Shown: positions 42,689-52,048 of the stretch, piece after piece
How positions within the stretch are numbered: position 1 is the first letter of the stretch
Layout of the letters: each line of letters opens with the position of its first letter
Assembly: GCA_910577115.1 (NCBI GenBank)
Contig: CAJTMC010000001.1
Coordinates: 223,884 to 287,883, forward strand
Origin: an uncultured Lachnospiraceae bacterium
GTDB taxonomy: Bacteria > Bacillota > Clostridia > Lachnospirales > Lachnospiraceae
Direction: 5' to 3'
Length of the DNA stretch: 64,000 nt
The notes under the pieces: generated by a model
The model's input: only the letters and a program-made list of their open reading frames with translations
The model's database searches: none
Told to the model about the DNA's origin: nothing
Made by a program: the position numbers and the translations under genes

Positions 42689-44455
42689 ATGAAAACGGTT
42701 TTATTAATCGGTATAAACGCCAAATATATCCACTCCAATCCTGCCGTTTACTGCTTAAAAGCGTATGCGGACAAATATTACCCAAACCGCCCCGACGGCT
42801 GTGAGCTTGCAGTTGCCGAGTACACAATCAATCAACAGGCAAACACAATCCTTGCCGATTTATATGAAAAAAAGCCACAGGCGGCAGCATTTTCCTGCTA
42901 TATATGGAACTGGCGCATGATACAGGACTTACTGGCAGAACTGCCAAAAGTGCTGCCTGATACCGACATTTGGCTTGGCGGCCCCGAGGTTTCATTTCGT
43001 GCGCAAAGCCTGATGCAGGAATTCCCGCAGATTACCGGAATCATGGTTGGAGAAGGGGAAAATACGTTTTTGGAGCTTTTGCACTACTACTGGGAGCATA
43101 CGCCCGCACTGTCCGACATCAAAGGCATTGTATCCCATGACGGATTTTCCGGCATACGTCCGCTTATGGACATCAACCGCCTTCCCTTTCTTTATGATTT
43201 TCAAAATTATGACACGCGTGTCACTTTTAACAACCGCATTCTATATTATGAATCCCAGCGCGGCTGCCCGTTTCAGTGCGCCTACTGTCTTTCTTCCATT
43301 GACAAAACAGTGCGCCTGCGCGATATTGACGCCGTAAAGTCAGAGCTGGATCAGTTTCTTGCCAGCCGCGTCCCTCAGGTAAAGTTCATAGACCGCACAT
43401 TTAACTGCAACAGCAGACACGCCCTTACCATATGGCGTTATCTTAAGGAAAATGACAATGGTGTCACAAATTTTCACTTTGAGATTGCCGCAGATTTAAT
43501 AACCGACGAACAGCTGAACGTTATGCGCGATATGCGCCCCGGTCTCATTCAGCTTGAAATCGGCGTACAGTCTACCAACGAAGACACGCTCAAGGCAATC
43601 AACCGTTATATGGATATCAACCGTCTTAAGGAAACGGTCGCAGCCATTCGCGGCTTTCATAATATCCACCAGCATCTTGATCTGATTGCAGGGCTTCCCT
43701 TCGAGGATTATGACAGCTTTGGCAATTCCTTCAACGATGTATACGCAATGGCTCCCAATCAGTTGCAACTCGGCTTCCTAAAGGTATTAAACGGCTCACC
43801 GATTGCGCAGCATGCAGAGGAATACGGCATCGTATATACCTCCAATCCGCCTTACGAGGTACTATACACAAAATGGCTTGATTTTGAAGATGTATTGAAA
43901 TTAAAAGGCATTGAAGAAATGGTAGAGTTGTATTATAATTCCAATCAGTTTACGCACGTCCTGCCCGTACTGGTACAGGAATTTTCCTCGCCGTTTCAAA
44001 TGTTTGAAGCGCTTGCCGCCTATTACCGCACAAACGGATATTTCACCAACACGCCATCAAGAACCTACCGCTATCAGGTATTGCTGGACTTTGCATGTTC
44101 CGTTGCAGGCGACAGGCGGGAAGTCTTTATTGAGCTGCTTACATTTGATTTATACCTGCGTGAAAACTTAAAAAGCAGACCTGACTTTTGCCCAAATAAT
44201 GCACTTGATAAAGAAAAACTCCGTCTGTTTTTTGAACGTGAAGCACAAAACCCTCAATATTTGAAAAATTACGCGGGCTTCAAATCCGCACAACTTTTGA
44301 GAATGACACACGTAGAAAGGTTTTCATACCCCGTATGGCATGAAAACCCAAATGATTGCACAGTCAGGCGAAATGCCCCTGCCTATATTTTATTTGACTA
44401 CGAAAACCGCAATGCCTTAACACATGATGCCGCCTTCTACGAAATTATACGTTAA
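42689..44455 (+). CDS. B12-binding radical SAM protein (DUF4080 type)
   Basis: 588 residues from the ATG at 42689 (SD ACAGGAG). An N-terminal cobalamin-binding-like Rossmann domain (VLLIGINAKYIHSNPA, WLGGPEVSF) is followed by the radical SAM cluster motif RGCPFQCAYC. A C-terminal DUF4080-like region of about 200 residues ends the protein. Such enzymes do methylations or other radical chemistry on unknown substrates. It starts 61 nt after the DUF2828 gene and could be read from the same promoter. A link to RNA is possible but unproven. Confidence 0.85.
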   Translation: MKTVLLIGINAKYIHSNPAVYCLKAYADKYYPNRPDGCELAVAEYTINQQANTILADLYEKKPQAAAFSCYIWNWRMIQDLLAELPKVLPDTDIWLGGPEVSFRAQSLMQEFPQITGIMVGEGENTFLELLHYYWEHTPALSDIKGIVSHDGFSGIRPLMDINRLPFLYDFQNYDTRVTFNNRILYYESQRGCPFQCAYCLSSIDKTVRLRDIDAVKSELDQFLASRVPQVKFIDRTFNCNSRHALTIWRYLKENDNGVTNFHFEIAADLITDEQLNVMRDMRPGLIQLEIGVQSTNEDTLKAINRYMDINRLKETVAAIRGFHNIHQHLDLIAGLPFEDYDSFGNSFNDVYAMAPNQLQLGFLKVLNGSPIAQHAEEYGIVYTSNPPYEVLYTKWLDFEDVLKLKGIEEMVELYYNSNQFTHVLPVLVQEFSSPFQMFEALAAYYRTNGYFTNTPSRTYRYQVLLDFACSVAGDRREVFIELLTFDLYLRENLKSRPDFCPNNALDKEKLRLFFEREAQNPQYLKNYAGFKSAQLLRMTHVERFSYPVWHENPNDCTVRRNAPAYILFDYENRNALTHDAAFYEIIR

Positions 44456-45741
44456 TTCATCATCTCCCCAAGCACCTGCTTCGCCGTCTCAAGCTGGTTA
44501 TCAATGCCATTTTGATACTGCTCCGCATCAAACGCAACCTCTACGTCCGGATCAATGCCGATCTGATGAATATTATTTCCGTTTGGCGTATAGTACGTGC
44601 TTACCGTAATCTTCATTGCCGAACCGTCGGAGAGGTTGATTACCTTCTGCACAATGCCCTTTCCGTAAGTCGTTGTACCGACAAGCTTTCCGATTCCGTA
44701 ATCCTTGATTGCACCCGCAAGAATTTCCGAAGCGCTCGCACTGTAACCGTTTGTAAGCACCACAAGCGGCACGTCAATCTCGTTCTGTCCGTTACAGGTA
44801 TACTCCTCGCGCTCCCCGTACTTATCCTCCGTATACACAATCAGCCCCTTCGGAAGCAGCATTCTTGCAATCTCACATACGGTAGAAAGATTTCCGCCGG
44901 GATTGCTTCGAAGGTCTATAATCAGCCCCTGCATTCCTGCCGCTTTTGCCTGCCCCAGCGCCTCCTCAAACTGACTGGAGGTCACAGCGTCAAACTCTGT
45001 AATCTGTATATATGCAACATGATTGTCATGCATCTCGTATTCCACCGTAGGGCTCTCAATCTTCCTGCGCTCCACCTCAATGTCAAGCGGCTGCGACTCG
45101 CCGCTGCGCAGAACCGTAATTGTGACATAGGTTCCTTCCTCGCCCTTTATCTTGCTGACCACATAGGAACTCTCCTTGTTATACATGCTCTCGCCGTTAA
45201 TCTCATAAATGTAATCGCCCTGCATCAGGTCGCTTTCCTCCGCAGGCGTATTTTTAATAATTTTGCTAATCTGCACATACCCTGTCTCGACGTCCTGACT
45301 GATGTAAGCGCCGATTCCGTAATAAATTCCCTGCGTCTGCTCCTGCAGGGCGAGCAGCTCTTCCTCTGTGTAGTATACACTGTACGGGTCATCAAGAGAA
45401 GCCAAAATCCCCCTGTACACCCCTTCTTCCAGTGTTGCATTGTCAACATCCTGCCAAAAATACTCTTGGATTGTCTCCTCCAAAATACCAAGCTTTTGCA
45501 CTACATCTGCGTCCGTAACGCTCCCGCCCGTAACGCTTTCCTTATGCGCCCGTATATCCTTGAGCTGCTTCATTCCTCTGCCTAATCCCACAACTCCGGT
45601 TGTAAGAAGCGACAACAGCAATGTCACAAAAATACCGATCATAAGCCCCAGTATAAATTGCTTTTTCCCCTTGTCATTTCCATTGTCTCCGTTGTTGTAC
45701 GGAGGATATTGATTCATTCCATTATTCCACTGATTTTGCAT
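44452..45741 (-). CDS. C-terminal processing peptidase, S41 family
   Basis: 429 residues. One N-terminal membrane helix (about residues 28-52) is followed by a PDZ domain (about 125-210) and the S41 protease with DLRSNPGGNLS. The catalytic Ser is in SASASEILAG and the Lys in TTYGKGIVQ. It is the end of the ftsE-ftsX-M23 hydrolase unit, like ctpB next to ftsEX and cwlO in Bacillus. It may cut sporulation or cell-wall proteins. It ends in a 4-nt convergent overlap with the radical SAM gene. Confidence 0.93.
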   Translation of the reverse strand: MQNQWNNGMNQYPPYNNGDNGNDKGKKQFILGLMIGIFVTLLLSLLTTGVVGLGRGMKQLKDIRAHKESVTGGSVTDADVVQKLGILEETIQEYFWQDVDNATLEEGVYRGILASLDDPYSVYYTEEELLALQEQTQGIYYGIGAYISQDVETGYVQISKIIKNTPAEESDLMQGDYIYEINGESMYNKESSYVVSKIKGEEGTYVTITVLRSGESQPLDIEVERRKIESPTVEYEMHDNHVAYIQITEFDAVTSSQFEEALGQAKAAGMQGLIIDLRSNPGGNLSTVCEIARMLLPKGLIVYTEDKYGEREEYTCNGQNEIDVPLVVLTNGYSASASEILAGAIKDYGIGKLVGTTTYGKGIVQKVINLSDGSAMKITVSTYYTPNGNNIHQIGIDPDVEVAFDAEQYQNGIDNQLETAKQVLGEMMN

Positions 45742-45768
45742 TATTATGCCTTTCTATCATTATAAAGA

Positions 45769-47022
45769 TTATTTTAGATATCCCCAAGGGCTCACATAAT
45801 TCCCATTCAGTCTTACACTAAAATGCAGATGATTTCCCGTAGACCTTCCCGTCGTTCCAACAGCCGCAATTTTTTGTCCCTTTACAACCTCCGCGCCTTT
45901 TGACACATAAAGCGCCGAAGCATGCATATATATCGTGAAAAGATTATCCCCATGATCAATCATAATATAATTGCCCATTGATGAATTGTATGCCGCTGCC
46001 ACCACAGTACCGTTATAAGCTGCAAGAATCGGCGAGCCGCCCGGCGCTGCCATATCAACCCCGTTGTGAAACCGATTGACGCCCAGCGTCGGATGAATAC
46101 GGTTTCCGTAATCGTCCGAAATCCTCGTGTAGGAGGGCGCCGGCCATGCAAACATGCCCCCGTCATAAGTTCTTTTCGGATTTGACGCCGCCTCAAGCGC
46201 TGCCTGTTCAGCCTTCACTGCATCTTCAAGCGCCTTGATTTCCGCATTTCTAGCCGCAATCTCCGCTTCATATGCCTTTAGCACCGCTTCCTTATCATTA
46301 ATATCCGCCTGATATGCATCAATTTCCGTCTGCTTTTCCGAAATAAGGGTTTCAAGCGACTCCTGCTCCTGCTCCACCTGAACCTTTGCTTCCTCCAAAA
46401 GCTCCTGCTCTTCCTCAAGCTGTGCCTTGCATACCTCGACATACTCCCTTGTCGTTCTGAAATTATCCAGTATTCTCCGATCCGACTCCGTTATTTTCTC
46501 TATATAATCCGCGCGGTTTAGCATATCGCCAAACGACGCCGCACTCAAAACCGCCTCCAGGTAAAAATTGCTCCCGCGCTCATACATATTCTGAATCCGA
46601 AGCTTCATCGCATCATACTGGGAAGCCTCCCGTTCAAGCGCCTCATCAAGCTCCGCCTTCGTTTGAACAATCTCAGTTTCTTTTTCGGTAATCATATCGG
46701 TAAGCTCTGTGATCCTTGTCTGCGCCGCCGTAAGCTCCGCATCAAGCTGACTCACATACGACGCCAAATTGCTTTTTGACGTTTCCAAACTGCTGATAAT
46801 CTGCCTGACATCTGTAAGACCGCCTTCCAGCTCTTTTCTCTGGCTTTGCGTCTCCTCGATTTCCTTCTGCTTTTGCGCAATACTCTGCTTTAAATCAGAC
46901 ACCTCATCTGCCTGACTGACAAAAGGACAGGCACCCGCAAAGCAGGCAGCCACAACAACTGTGACTGCAAGCAAAAGTGCTGCCCTTTTCCAAATCTTTT
47001 TATCGTAAAACCCAAGCTGCAT
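45769..47022 (-). CDS. Coiled-coil M23 peptidoglycan hydrolase (EnvC/CwlO-like)
   Basis: 417 residues. A signal peptide (residues 14-39, ALLLAVTVVVAACFAGACPF) is followed by a long coiled coil (about 40-290), typical of FtsX-controlled hydrolase partners. A C-terminal M23/LytM domain shows RFHNGVDMAAPGG and HLHFSVRLNG, with the zinc ligands kept. Position after ftsX suggests that FtsEX activates it during division or elongation. It is 51 nt from ftsX and 27 nt before the ctp gene. Confidence 0.92.
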   Translation of the reverse strand: MQLGFYDKKIWKRAALLLAVTVVVAACFAGACPFVSQADEVSDLKQSIAQKQKEIEETQSQRKELEGGLTDVRQIISSLETSKSNLASYVSQLDAELTAAQTRITELTDMITEKETEIVQTKAELDEALEREASQYDAMKLRIQNMYERGSNFYLEAVLSAASFGDMLNRADYIEKITESDRRILDNFRTTREYVEVCKAQLEEEQELLEEAKVQVEQEQESLETLISEKQTEIDAYQADINDKEAVLKAYEAEIAARNAEIKALEDAVKAEQAALEAASNPKRTYDGGMFAWPAPSYTRISDDYGNRIHPTLGVNRFHNGVDMAAPGGSPILAAYNGTVVAAAYNSSMGNYIMIDHGDNLFTIYMHASALYVSKGAEVVKGQKIAAVGTTGRSTGNHLHFSVRLNGNYVSPWGYLK

Positions 47023-47073
47023 AATCCTTACCTTTCCGTATTTTTATGACGACATTTCGTCTGCCGAAGTCCG

Positions 47074-47970
47074 TCATACACTAAGGTGTTTTCTAACCGT
47101 TGTAAAGCTTCCCAAAAATCCGATACCCACACCGATTGCAATACATACGGGAACCAGTGTCGAGAACACTGTCGTCACAGGCAAAAACTCGAATATCTGA
47201 GACAAAAACGGAAACCTTCCCGCTACATACATCATCGCTTCGTTGTAAATAAAATATACTGCCACCAGCGGAATCAGCGAGCCGATAAAACCAATCACAA
47301 TTCCTTCAATCACAAACGGCGCTCTCGTGAAAAAGTCTGTCGCACCAATGTATTTCATAATCTGTATCTCTTCTTTCCGCACAGAAATACCGATGGTTAC
47401 AGTATTGCTGATCAGGAAAATCGAAACAAGAAACAGAATCAAAATAATTCCCAACGACACATAGCTTACAATAGCGTTCACGCCGGTCAATGCCTGCGCT
47501 GTCAGCGCCGACTGGTTAACCTTTCTGACGCCCTCAATTGACTCAAGGTAGGATACAAGCGTCTGCTGCTGCGACACATCATTCAGATAAATGTCAAAAT
47601 GTGCGCATTCCTCAAGCGGGTTCTCCGTAAAAATACTCACATCGCCAAAATTCATTTCCTCGGCAAACTGCTCCCATGTCTCGTCTGCATCAACGTAGAT
47701 GCACTCCTTGACCTCCGTACGCCTTGATATCATGCCTGAAATTTCCTGCACGCGCTCATCACCGATATCACCTTCCAAAAGCGCACTCACCGGAAAACGC
47801 TCCTCCGCATTCTGCACAATATACTGGAAATTAGAAAGAATCGAAAAAAACAGTCCAAACAAAAACAGACAGGCAGATATTGTTGCAATGGACGCAAGCG
47901 TAAACCATTTATTTTTAAAGATATTGCGTATTCCCTGCTTGATACAATAAAATAATGTATTAATCCTCAT
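47074..47970 (-). CDS. ftsX: Cell-division protein FtsX
   Basis: 298 residues from the ATG at 47970 (MRINTLFYCIKQGIRNIFKN), overlapping ftsE by 11 nt. There are four membrane helices, with a large external loop between the first and second that should contact the downstream hydrolase. It has the FtsX permease signature near FLISNTVTIGISVRKEEIQIMKYIGAT. Confidence 0.93.
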   Translation of the reverse strand: MRINTLFYCIKQGIRNIFKNKWFTLASIATISACLFLFGLFFSILSNFQYIVQNAEERFPVSALLEGDIGDERVQEISGMISRRTEVKECIYVDADETWEQFAEEMNFGDVSIFTENPLEECAHFDIYLNDVSQQQTLVSYLESIEGVRKVNQSALTAQALTGVNAIVSYVSLGIILILFLVSIFLISNTVTIGISVRKEEIQIMKYIGATDFFTRAPFVIEGIVIGFIGSLIPLVAVYFIYNEAMMYVAGRFPFLSQIFEFLPVTTVFSTLVPVCIAIGVGIGFLGSFTTVRKHLSV

Positions 47971-48694
47971 CGATATAGCCACCCTTTTCCTCATCACTTA
48001 CAATGATGCCTTTCTTCATTGTGATTACGCGCTTCTGCATTGCATTGACAATCTCGCGGTTATGTGTGACTACCAGAACTGTCGTTCCGTTATTATTTAT
48101 CTTCTCAAGCAAATTCATAATTTCCCATGAATTTTTCGGATCGAGGTTTCCTGTCGGCTCGTCGGCAAGTAAAATCTTCGGCTTATTGACCAGCGCACGC
48201 GCAAGCGCCACACGCTGCTGCTCTCCTCCAGAAAGCTGCTTCGGCCTCGCCTTATACTTTCCTGCAAGCCCTACGGTTGACAGGATTGACGGTACATTTT
48301 TCCGAATCTCACGATTGGGCATCTGTATAATGCGCTGCGCAAAAGCAACGTTCTCATATACATTTCTGTCCTTTAACAGTCGGAAATCCTGAAAAACCAC
48401 ACCAAGACTTCTTCTGAATTTGGGAATGCTTCTGCGTTTGAGTCGGACCACGTCCGTCCCGTTTACGATAACCTTTCCCGAAGTGGGAAGAAGCTCTCTC
48501 AGCAAAAGCTTGATTAAGGTGGATTTTCCCGAACCGCTGTCTCCCACAATAAATACAAATTCTCCTTTATTTATATGCAGATTTACGTCATTTAATGCCG
48601 GCACCCCTACCGTATAAGCCTTGCTTACATGCTCCATTAAAATGACCGTATCATTGTCCCCCAAAGCCATACGGCTTCTCATTGTACTTCTCAT
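47960..48694 (-). CDS. ftsE: Cell-division ATP-binding protein FtsE
   Basis: 244 residues. Walker A GDSGSGKSTLIKLLL, the signature LSGGEQQRVALARAL and Walker B ILLADEPTGNLDP are all present. It has an N-terminal extension of about 18 residues before the usual start (VILMEHVSKAY), so a later start is possible. FtsEX uses ATP hydrolysis to switch on peptidoglycan hydrolases, here probably the M23 protein two genes down. SD is GAAAGGAG. Confidence 0.94.
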   Translation of the reverse strand: MRSTMRSRMALGDNDTVILMEHVSKAYTVGVPALNDVNLHINKGEFVFIVGDSGSGKSTLIKLLLRELLPTSGKVIVNGTDVVRLKRRSIPKFRRSLGVVFQDFRLLKDRNVYENVAFAQRIIQMPNREIRKNVPSILSTVGLAGKYKARPKQLSGGEQQRVALARALVNKPKILLADEPTGNLDPKNSWEIMNLLEKINNNGTTVLVVTHNREIVNAMQKRVITMKKGIIVSDEEKGGYIDED

Positions 48695-48747
48695 TCTTTT
48701 ATCTATACTCCTTTCAACATCGGCACCCTTATATACCGCTATATCAA

Positions 48748-49836
48748 TTAATACTCAAACGACTCCATGTACTTCATGTACCGCACAACCATCAATGCAA
48801 TCTTAAACGTAATCGCATCTTCAAATACTCTCAAGTCAAGTCCCGTACCCTTCTGAAGCTTGTCAAGACGATACACCAGCGTGTTCCTGTGAATAAACAA
48901 CTGTCTCGACGTTTCCGAGACATTGAGCGAATTTTCAAAAAACTTATTAATCGTGGTGAGCGTCTCCTCGTCAAAATCATCAGGGCTCTTTCCTCCAAAG
49001 ATTTCCTTGATGAACATTTTGCAAAGCGGTATCGGAAGCTGATAAATAAGCCTTCCTATGCCAAGCTCACTGTATGCGATAATATCCCGCTCCGCAAAGA
49101 AAATTCTTCCGACGTCAAGCGCCATTTTCGCCTCTTTATACGAGCGGCTCACTTCCTTGATTTCCTTCACATTCGTGCCATACGAAATATGCACGTCCTT
49201 AATGCCCTCCTTCACAAGGCATTCCTCTATGGCTCTTGCATACTTGTCAATATCGCGGTTTGTCTCGTTATCCGCCACTTCCTTTACCACAATCACATTA
49301 TTTTCGTCAACAGCCGTAACAAAATCCTTGCCGTTTTGTCCAAAGTTTTCCCGCACGCGTTCCAAAATATTTGCATCTTTGCCATTCGGCGACTCTACGA
49401 TTAATACGGCGCGTTTCACATCGGTCTGGATATGCAGCTTTTTCGACCGGCTGTAAATATCTACCAAAAGCAGATTGTCCAAAAGCAGGTTCTTGATAAA
49501 GTTGTCCTTGTCAAAGCGTTCCTTGTAGGCAACCATCAGGTTCTGCAGCTGAAATGCCGCCATTTTCCCTACCATGTATGCGTTCTCTCCCGCATCACTC
49601 GCAATCAGTATATACTCCAGCTGCTGGTCATCATAAATCTTAAAAAACTGGCAGCCCTGCAGCTCCTGACTGTCTGCCGCCGATTTCACAAACTCAAGTA
49701 CGGAATGTTCAAAAGTATTTCCTATGGTCTTTGTGGAAGCCACAAGCTTTCCGTCGATGTCTGCCACAAAAAGCTCTACTCTGGCTATTGCCTTAATCCC
49801 TTCAATGGTATTCTGCATTATCTGATTTGAAATCAT
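48748..49836 (-). CDS. CdaR-type transcriptional regulator (sugar-diacid-recognition, PucR-like HTH)
   Basis: 362 residues from the ATG at 49836 (SD AAGGAG). The N-terminal diacid-recognition domain (MISNQIMQNTIEGIKAIARVELFVADIDGKLVAST) and the C-terminal PucR HTH (LNVSETSRQLFIHRNTLVYRLDKLQ) define the family. This group controls sugar-diacid use or similar catabolism, but this gene precedes ftsE by 53 nt and could be read with it. A strong palindrome overlaps its predicted start site. Confidence 0.85.
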   Translation of the reverse strand: MISNQIMQNTIEGIKAIARVELFVADIDGKLVASTKTIGNTFEHSVLEFVKSAADSQELQGCQFFKIYDDQQLEYILIASDAGENAYMVGKMAAFQLQNLMVAYKERFDKDNFIKNLLLDNLLLVDIYSRSKKLHIQTDVKRAVLIVESPNGKDANILERVRENFGQNGKDFVTAVDENNVIVVKEVADNETNRDIDKYARAIEECLVKEGIKDVHISYGTNVKEIKEVSRSYKEAKMALDVGRIFFAERDIIAYSELGIGRLIYQLPIPLCKMFIKEIFGGKSPDDFDEETLTTINKFFENSLNVSETSRQLFIHRNTLVYRLDKLQKGTGLDLRVFEDAITFKIALMVVRYMKYMESFEY

Positions 49837-49865
49837 GTGCCACACTCCTTATTTTTATAAAAGTG

Positions 49866-49917
49866 CATGACGACTATCGTCATGACAGCTTATACAATAT
49901 TAACAAAATTTGCTCAA
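49866..49917 (-). promoter_or_regulatory. Promoter with overlapping palindrome for the CdaR-type regulator
   Basis: TTGAGC (49912-49917), 17-nt spacer, TATAAG (49889-49894). The palindrome CATGACGA-CTA-TCGTCATG (49866-49884) lies over and just after the expected start site. This layout suits autoregulation, though an RNA hairpin is equally possible. The rest of 49918-50085 is AT-rich and holds no gene that I can see. Confidence 0.55.
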
Positions 49918-50085
49918 ATTGTTTCCGCTGTTTCTCTGCAATCTGTTTTCATTTTAATATATTTATACAAATAAATCTATAGGGAATAGCAATTTTTTTA
50001 TGCATTTTACAATATTTTCCCATAAAAAAGGTCATTTCCTAAATTTATGCAAGATACACAAAACGGTTTTTATTCCTTTTTTCCC

Positions 50086-50112
50086 TAATCTTTTTATCTT
50101 TCAGACCGAAAT
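50086..50112 (+). promoter_or_regulatory. Sigma-D-like promoter of the YjfB-like gene
   Basis: TAAT-N15-ACCGAAAT resembles the Bacillus motility consensus TAAA-N15-GCCGATAT (3/4 and 6/8 matches). YjfB of Bacillus is linked with motility, which fits. Confidence 0.5.
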
Positions 50113-50151
50113 ATTATGTAGGGATATTTCCCTGTAAAGGAGGACGCTGTT

Positions 50152-50343
50152 ATGGATATAGCAGGACTTTCTATGAACATCGCACAGGCAAATCTTTTAA
50201 ATGATGTCGGCACTGTAATGCTTTCCAAATCACTTGATATGGCAGAAGCAATGGGTGCTTCTTTCAACGAGGTTTTAGACTCTGCCGCTATGGAGCGCTC
50301 TGTTTATCCGGAACTCGGTGCAAACATCGACATCAGCATTTAG
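50152..50343 (+). CDS. YjfB-like small protein (putative motility protein)
   Basis: 63 residues with SD AAAGGAGGA. The sequence MDIAGLSMNIAQANLLNDVG and the central LSKSLDMAEAMG match the short YjfB family of Gram-positive bacteria, usually expressed with flagella. It has no signal or membrane helix. Biochemical function is unknown. Confidence 0.78.
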   Translation: MDIAGLSMNIAQANLLNDVGTVMLSKSLDMAEAMGASFNEVLDSAAMERSVYPELGANIDISI

Positions 50344-50383
50344 TGATTGTCTGTTCGAAAACATGCACTGCAATGCGCAGAAC

Positions 50384-50425
50384 AAAACAGCCCGCGTTTT
50401 CAAAGCTGAATACGGGGGCTGTTTT
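50384..50425. terminator. Bidirectional terminator between the YjfB-like and CvfB-like genes
   Basis: A 10-bp stem AAAACAGCCC/GGGCTGTTTT with U-rich flanks on both strands; the two genes converge here. Confidence 0.85.
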
Positions 50426-50438
50426 GCATTTCGCAGCT

Positions 50439-51281
50439 TTACTTTTTCAACACAATACAGTCCGTCTTAATTACAATTTCTCCGTTTTTCAAAAGCCTTC
50501 CGACAGCACGCTTAAATTCATTTTTACTCATGCCCGTCTCTTTCTTAATCAGCTCCGGAGACGCCTTGTCCGTAAACGGCAGCACACCGTCAAGCCGCTC
50601 CATGATTTCCATGATCTTGTGTGCATCTTTTTCCATTTGAAGATACGCTTTCTCACGTACGCTCAAATCAAGCTTTCCGTCTGGCTTTACCTCTGCAATT
50701 CTGGCCTTTACTGTGCCGCCTGCCTTGATCTCTCCAAAAAGCTCCCTGTTTGGAATTAGCGCAGAATAGCAGTCATCTACTGCGACATATGCGCCTACCT
50801 GTTCATTAATCTGATAAACTGTACCTGTCACGATATCATCTTTTTTATAGCTGCTGTCCGTCCTCAGGCATTTGTATACATTCATGGTTGCTGCAAGGCG
50901 ACTGCTCTTATCGACATAAATTGTGACAAGAATTTCATCACCCTCATTGAATTTGCCTGTCTGCTCCTTATACGGAAGCAGAATATCTTTTTCAAGCCCC
51001 CAGTCCAGAAACGCACCGATATCCGTAATTTGAGAAACCCGTAATCTTCCGACCTCGCCGAGCATAATTTTCGGCGTATTGGTTGTTGCAATAATCCGGT
51101 CTTTTGAGTCCTTATACAAAAAGACCTCCATTTGATCTCCGATTTTACAATCGGGCGGAACCTGCTTTTTGGGAAGCAAAACCCTGTCGTCCATGCCGGC
51201 ATCGGGCTGCTCAGCAAGGTAAACACCAAAACTTAATTCTTTGACTACAATCAATGTCTGCTTTTTTCCTAGTTGAAACAT
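50439..51281 (-). CDS. CvfB-like S1 RNA-binding protein
   Basis: 280 residues from the ATG at 51281 (SD GGAGG). There are three consecutive S1/OB-type domains, then a winged-helix at the C-terminus (TGMSKNEFKRAVGRLLKNGEIVI). The third S1 domain has KKDDIVTGTVYQINEQVGAYVAVDD. This is the CvfB/YitL architecture, known as an RNA-binding virulence regulator in Staphylococcus. Its RNA targets here are unknown. Confidence 0.87.
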   Translation of the reverse strand: MFQLGKKQTLIVVKELSFGVYLAEQPDAGMDDRVLLPKKQVPPDCKIGDQMEVFLYKDSKDRIIATTNTPKIMLGEVGRLRVSQITDIGAFLDWGLEKDILLPYKEQTGKFNEGDEILVTIYVDKSSRLAATMNVYKCLRTDSSYKKDDIVTGTVYQINEQVGAYVAVDDCYSALIPNRELFGEIKAGGTVKARIAEVKPDGKLDLSVREKAYLQMEKDAHKIMEIMERLDGVLPFTDKASPELIKKETGMSKNEFKRAVGRLLKNGEIVIKTDCIVLKK

Positions 51282-51416
51282 ATTATCAATCCTCCATTCA
51301 TGCCAAAGACCACAATACCTCTGTTTCATTCCCGAGAGCGGCGAGCCATGCCGGCATATCCGCGCTTATTTAGTTTGTATGCTTATTGTAACATGTTGAC
51401 TTTCCCGACGCAATCC

Positions 51417-51881
51417 TTAATAAAATGCAATTTCATTTTCTATCAGCCTGTCATTCTCATAAACACATTTGATTGTAAAAAAACGTTTCTCACCGTCAAG
51501 AAGCAGCTCTAAGAACAGATGATCGCCTTCCCAGGTCGGCAGCGCAAGCACCTTTTCTTTATCCACCCACTCCAATTCGCCTTCATTGCATCCGTCCATC
51601 AGTTCTCCCTCAAAGCTGTCCGCCGTAAAGAGACACATCATTTCCGGCTCACACTGGTTGCTCACAAAAGTAATCAATCCCCTGAATTGATAAGAAATTA
51701 ACATAAGACCCGTCTCCTCACGCACTTCGCGCAAAAGGCACTCTTCGGGACTCTCGCCGTACTCACCATGCCCTCCTACGCCAATCCATTTATCATGGCT
51801 GATATCATTCTTCTTTTTGACGCGGTGCAGCATTAAATATTTTCCGTCTTTTTCTATATAACAAAGCGTTGTCATTCTCAT
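51417..51881 (-). CDS. Nudix hydrolase (MutT/8-oxo-dGTPase-like)
   Basis: 154 residues. The Nudix box GEYGESPEECLLREVREETG (G-x5-E-x7-REVxEE) is complete. The opening TTLCYIEKDGKYLML and the small size fit an 8-oxo-dGTP diphosphatase of the MutT/YtkD type. The exact substrate is uncertain. SD AGGAGG precedes the ATG. Confidence 0.85.
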   Translation of the reverse strand: MRMTTLCYIEKDGKYLMLHRVKKKNDISHDKWIGVGGHGEYGESPEECLLREVREETGLMLISYQFRGLITFVSNQCEPEMMCLFTADSFEGELMDGCNEGELEWVDKEKVLALPTWEGDHLFLELLLDGEKRFFTIKCVYENDRLIENEIAFY

Positions 51882-51918
51882 TTGTACAATTAACCTCCTA
51901 AAATTCGCTTAATTACGA

Positions 51919-51945
51919 ACATTTTTTTCATTTTATCATACTTTA
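51919..51945 (+). promoter_or_regulatory. Sigma-K-like promoter of dpaA-dpaB
   Basis: AC-N16-CATACTTTA matches the mother-cell consensus AC-N16/17-CATANNNTA exactly. spoVF (dpaAB) is sigma-K-dependent in Bacillus. Confidence 0.72.
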
Positions 51946-51959
51946 TTATATAGTTTCAA
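51930..51959 (-). promoter_or_regulatory. Divergent sigma-A-like promoter of the Nudix gene
   Basis: TTGAAA (51954-51959), 18-nt spacer, TAAAAT (51930-51935). It overlaps the sigma-K-like promoter on the other strand. Confidence 0.5.
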
Positions 51960-52048
51960 CCGCAAAACATTTATCGAACACAGGGAGGAAAATCCTCTGC
52001 TTACCGAAAGCAGCCCGCATTTTTCTCCAAAAAGCAAGGAGGATTTCA

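Noticed and set aside
44512..45585. Long plus-strand open frame (357 codons) opposite the ctp gene
   Set aside because: It is antisense to a well-conserved S41 protease with clear motifs, has no SD or family features, and its composition looks like a shadow frame.
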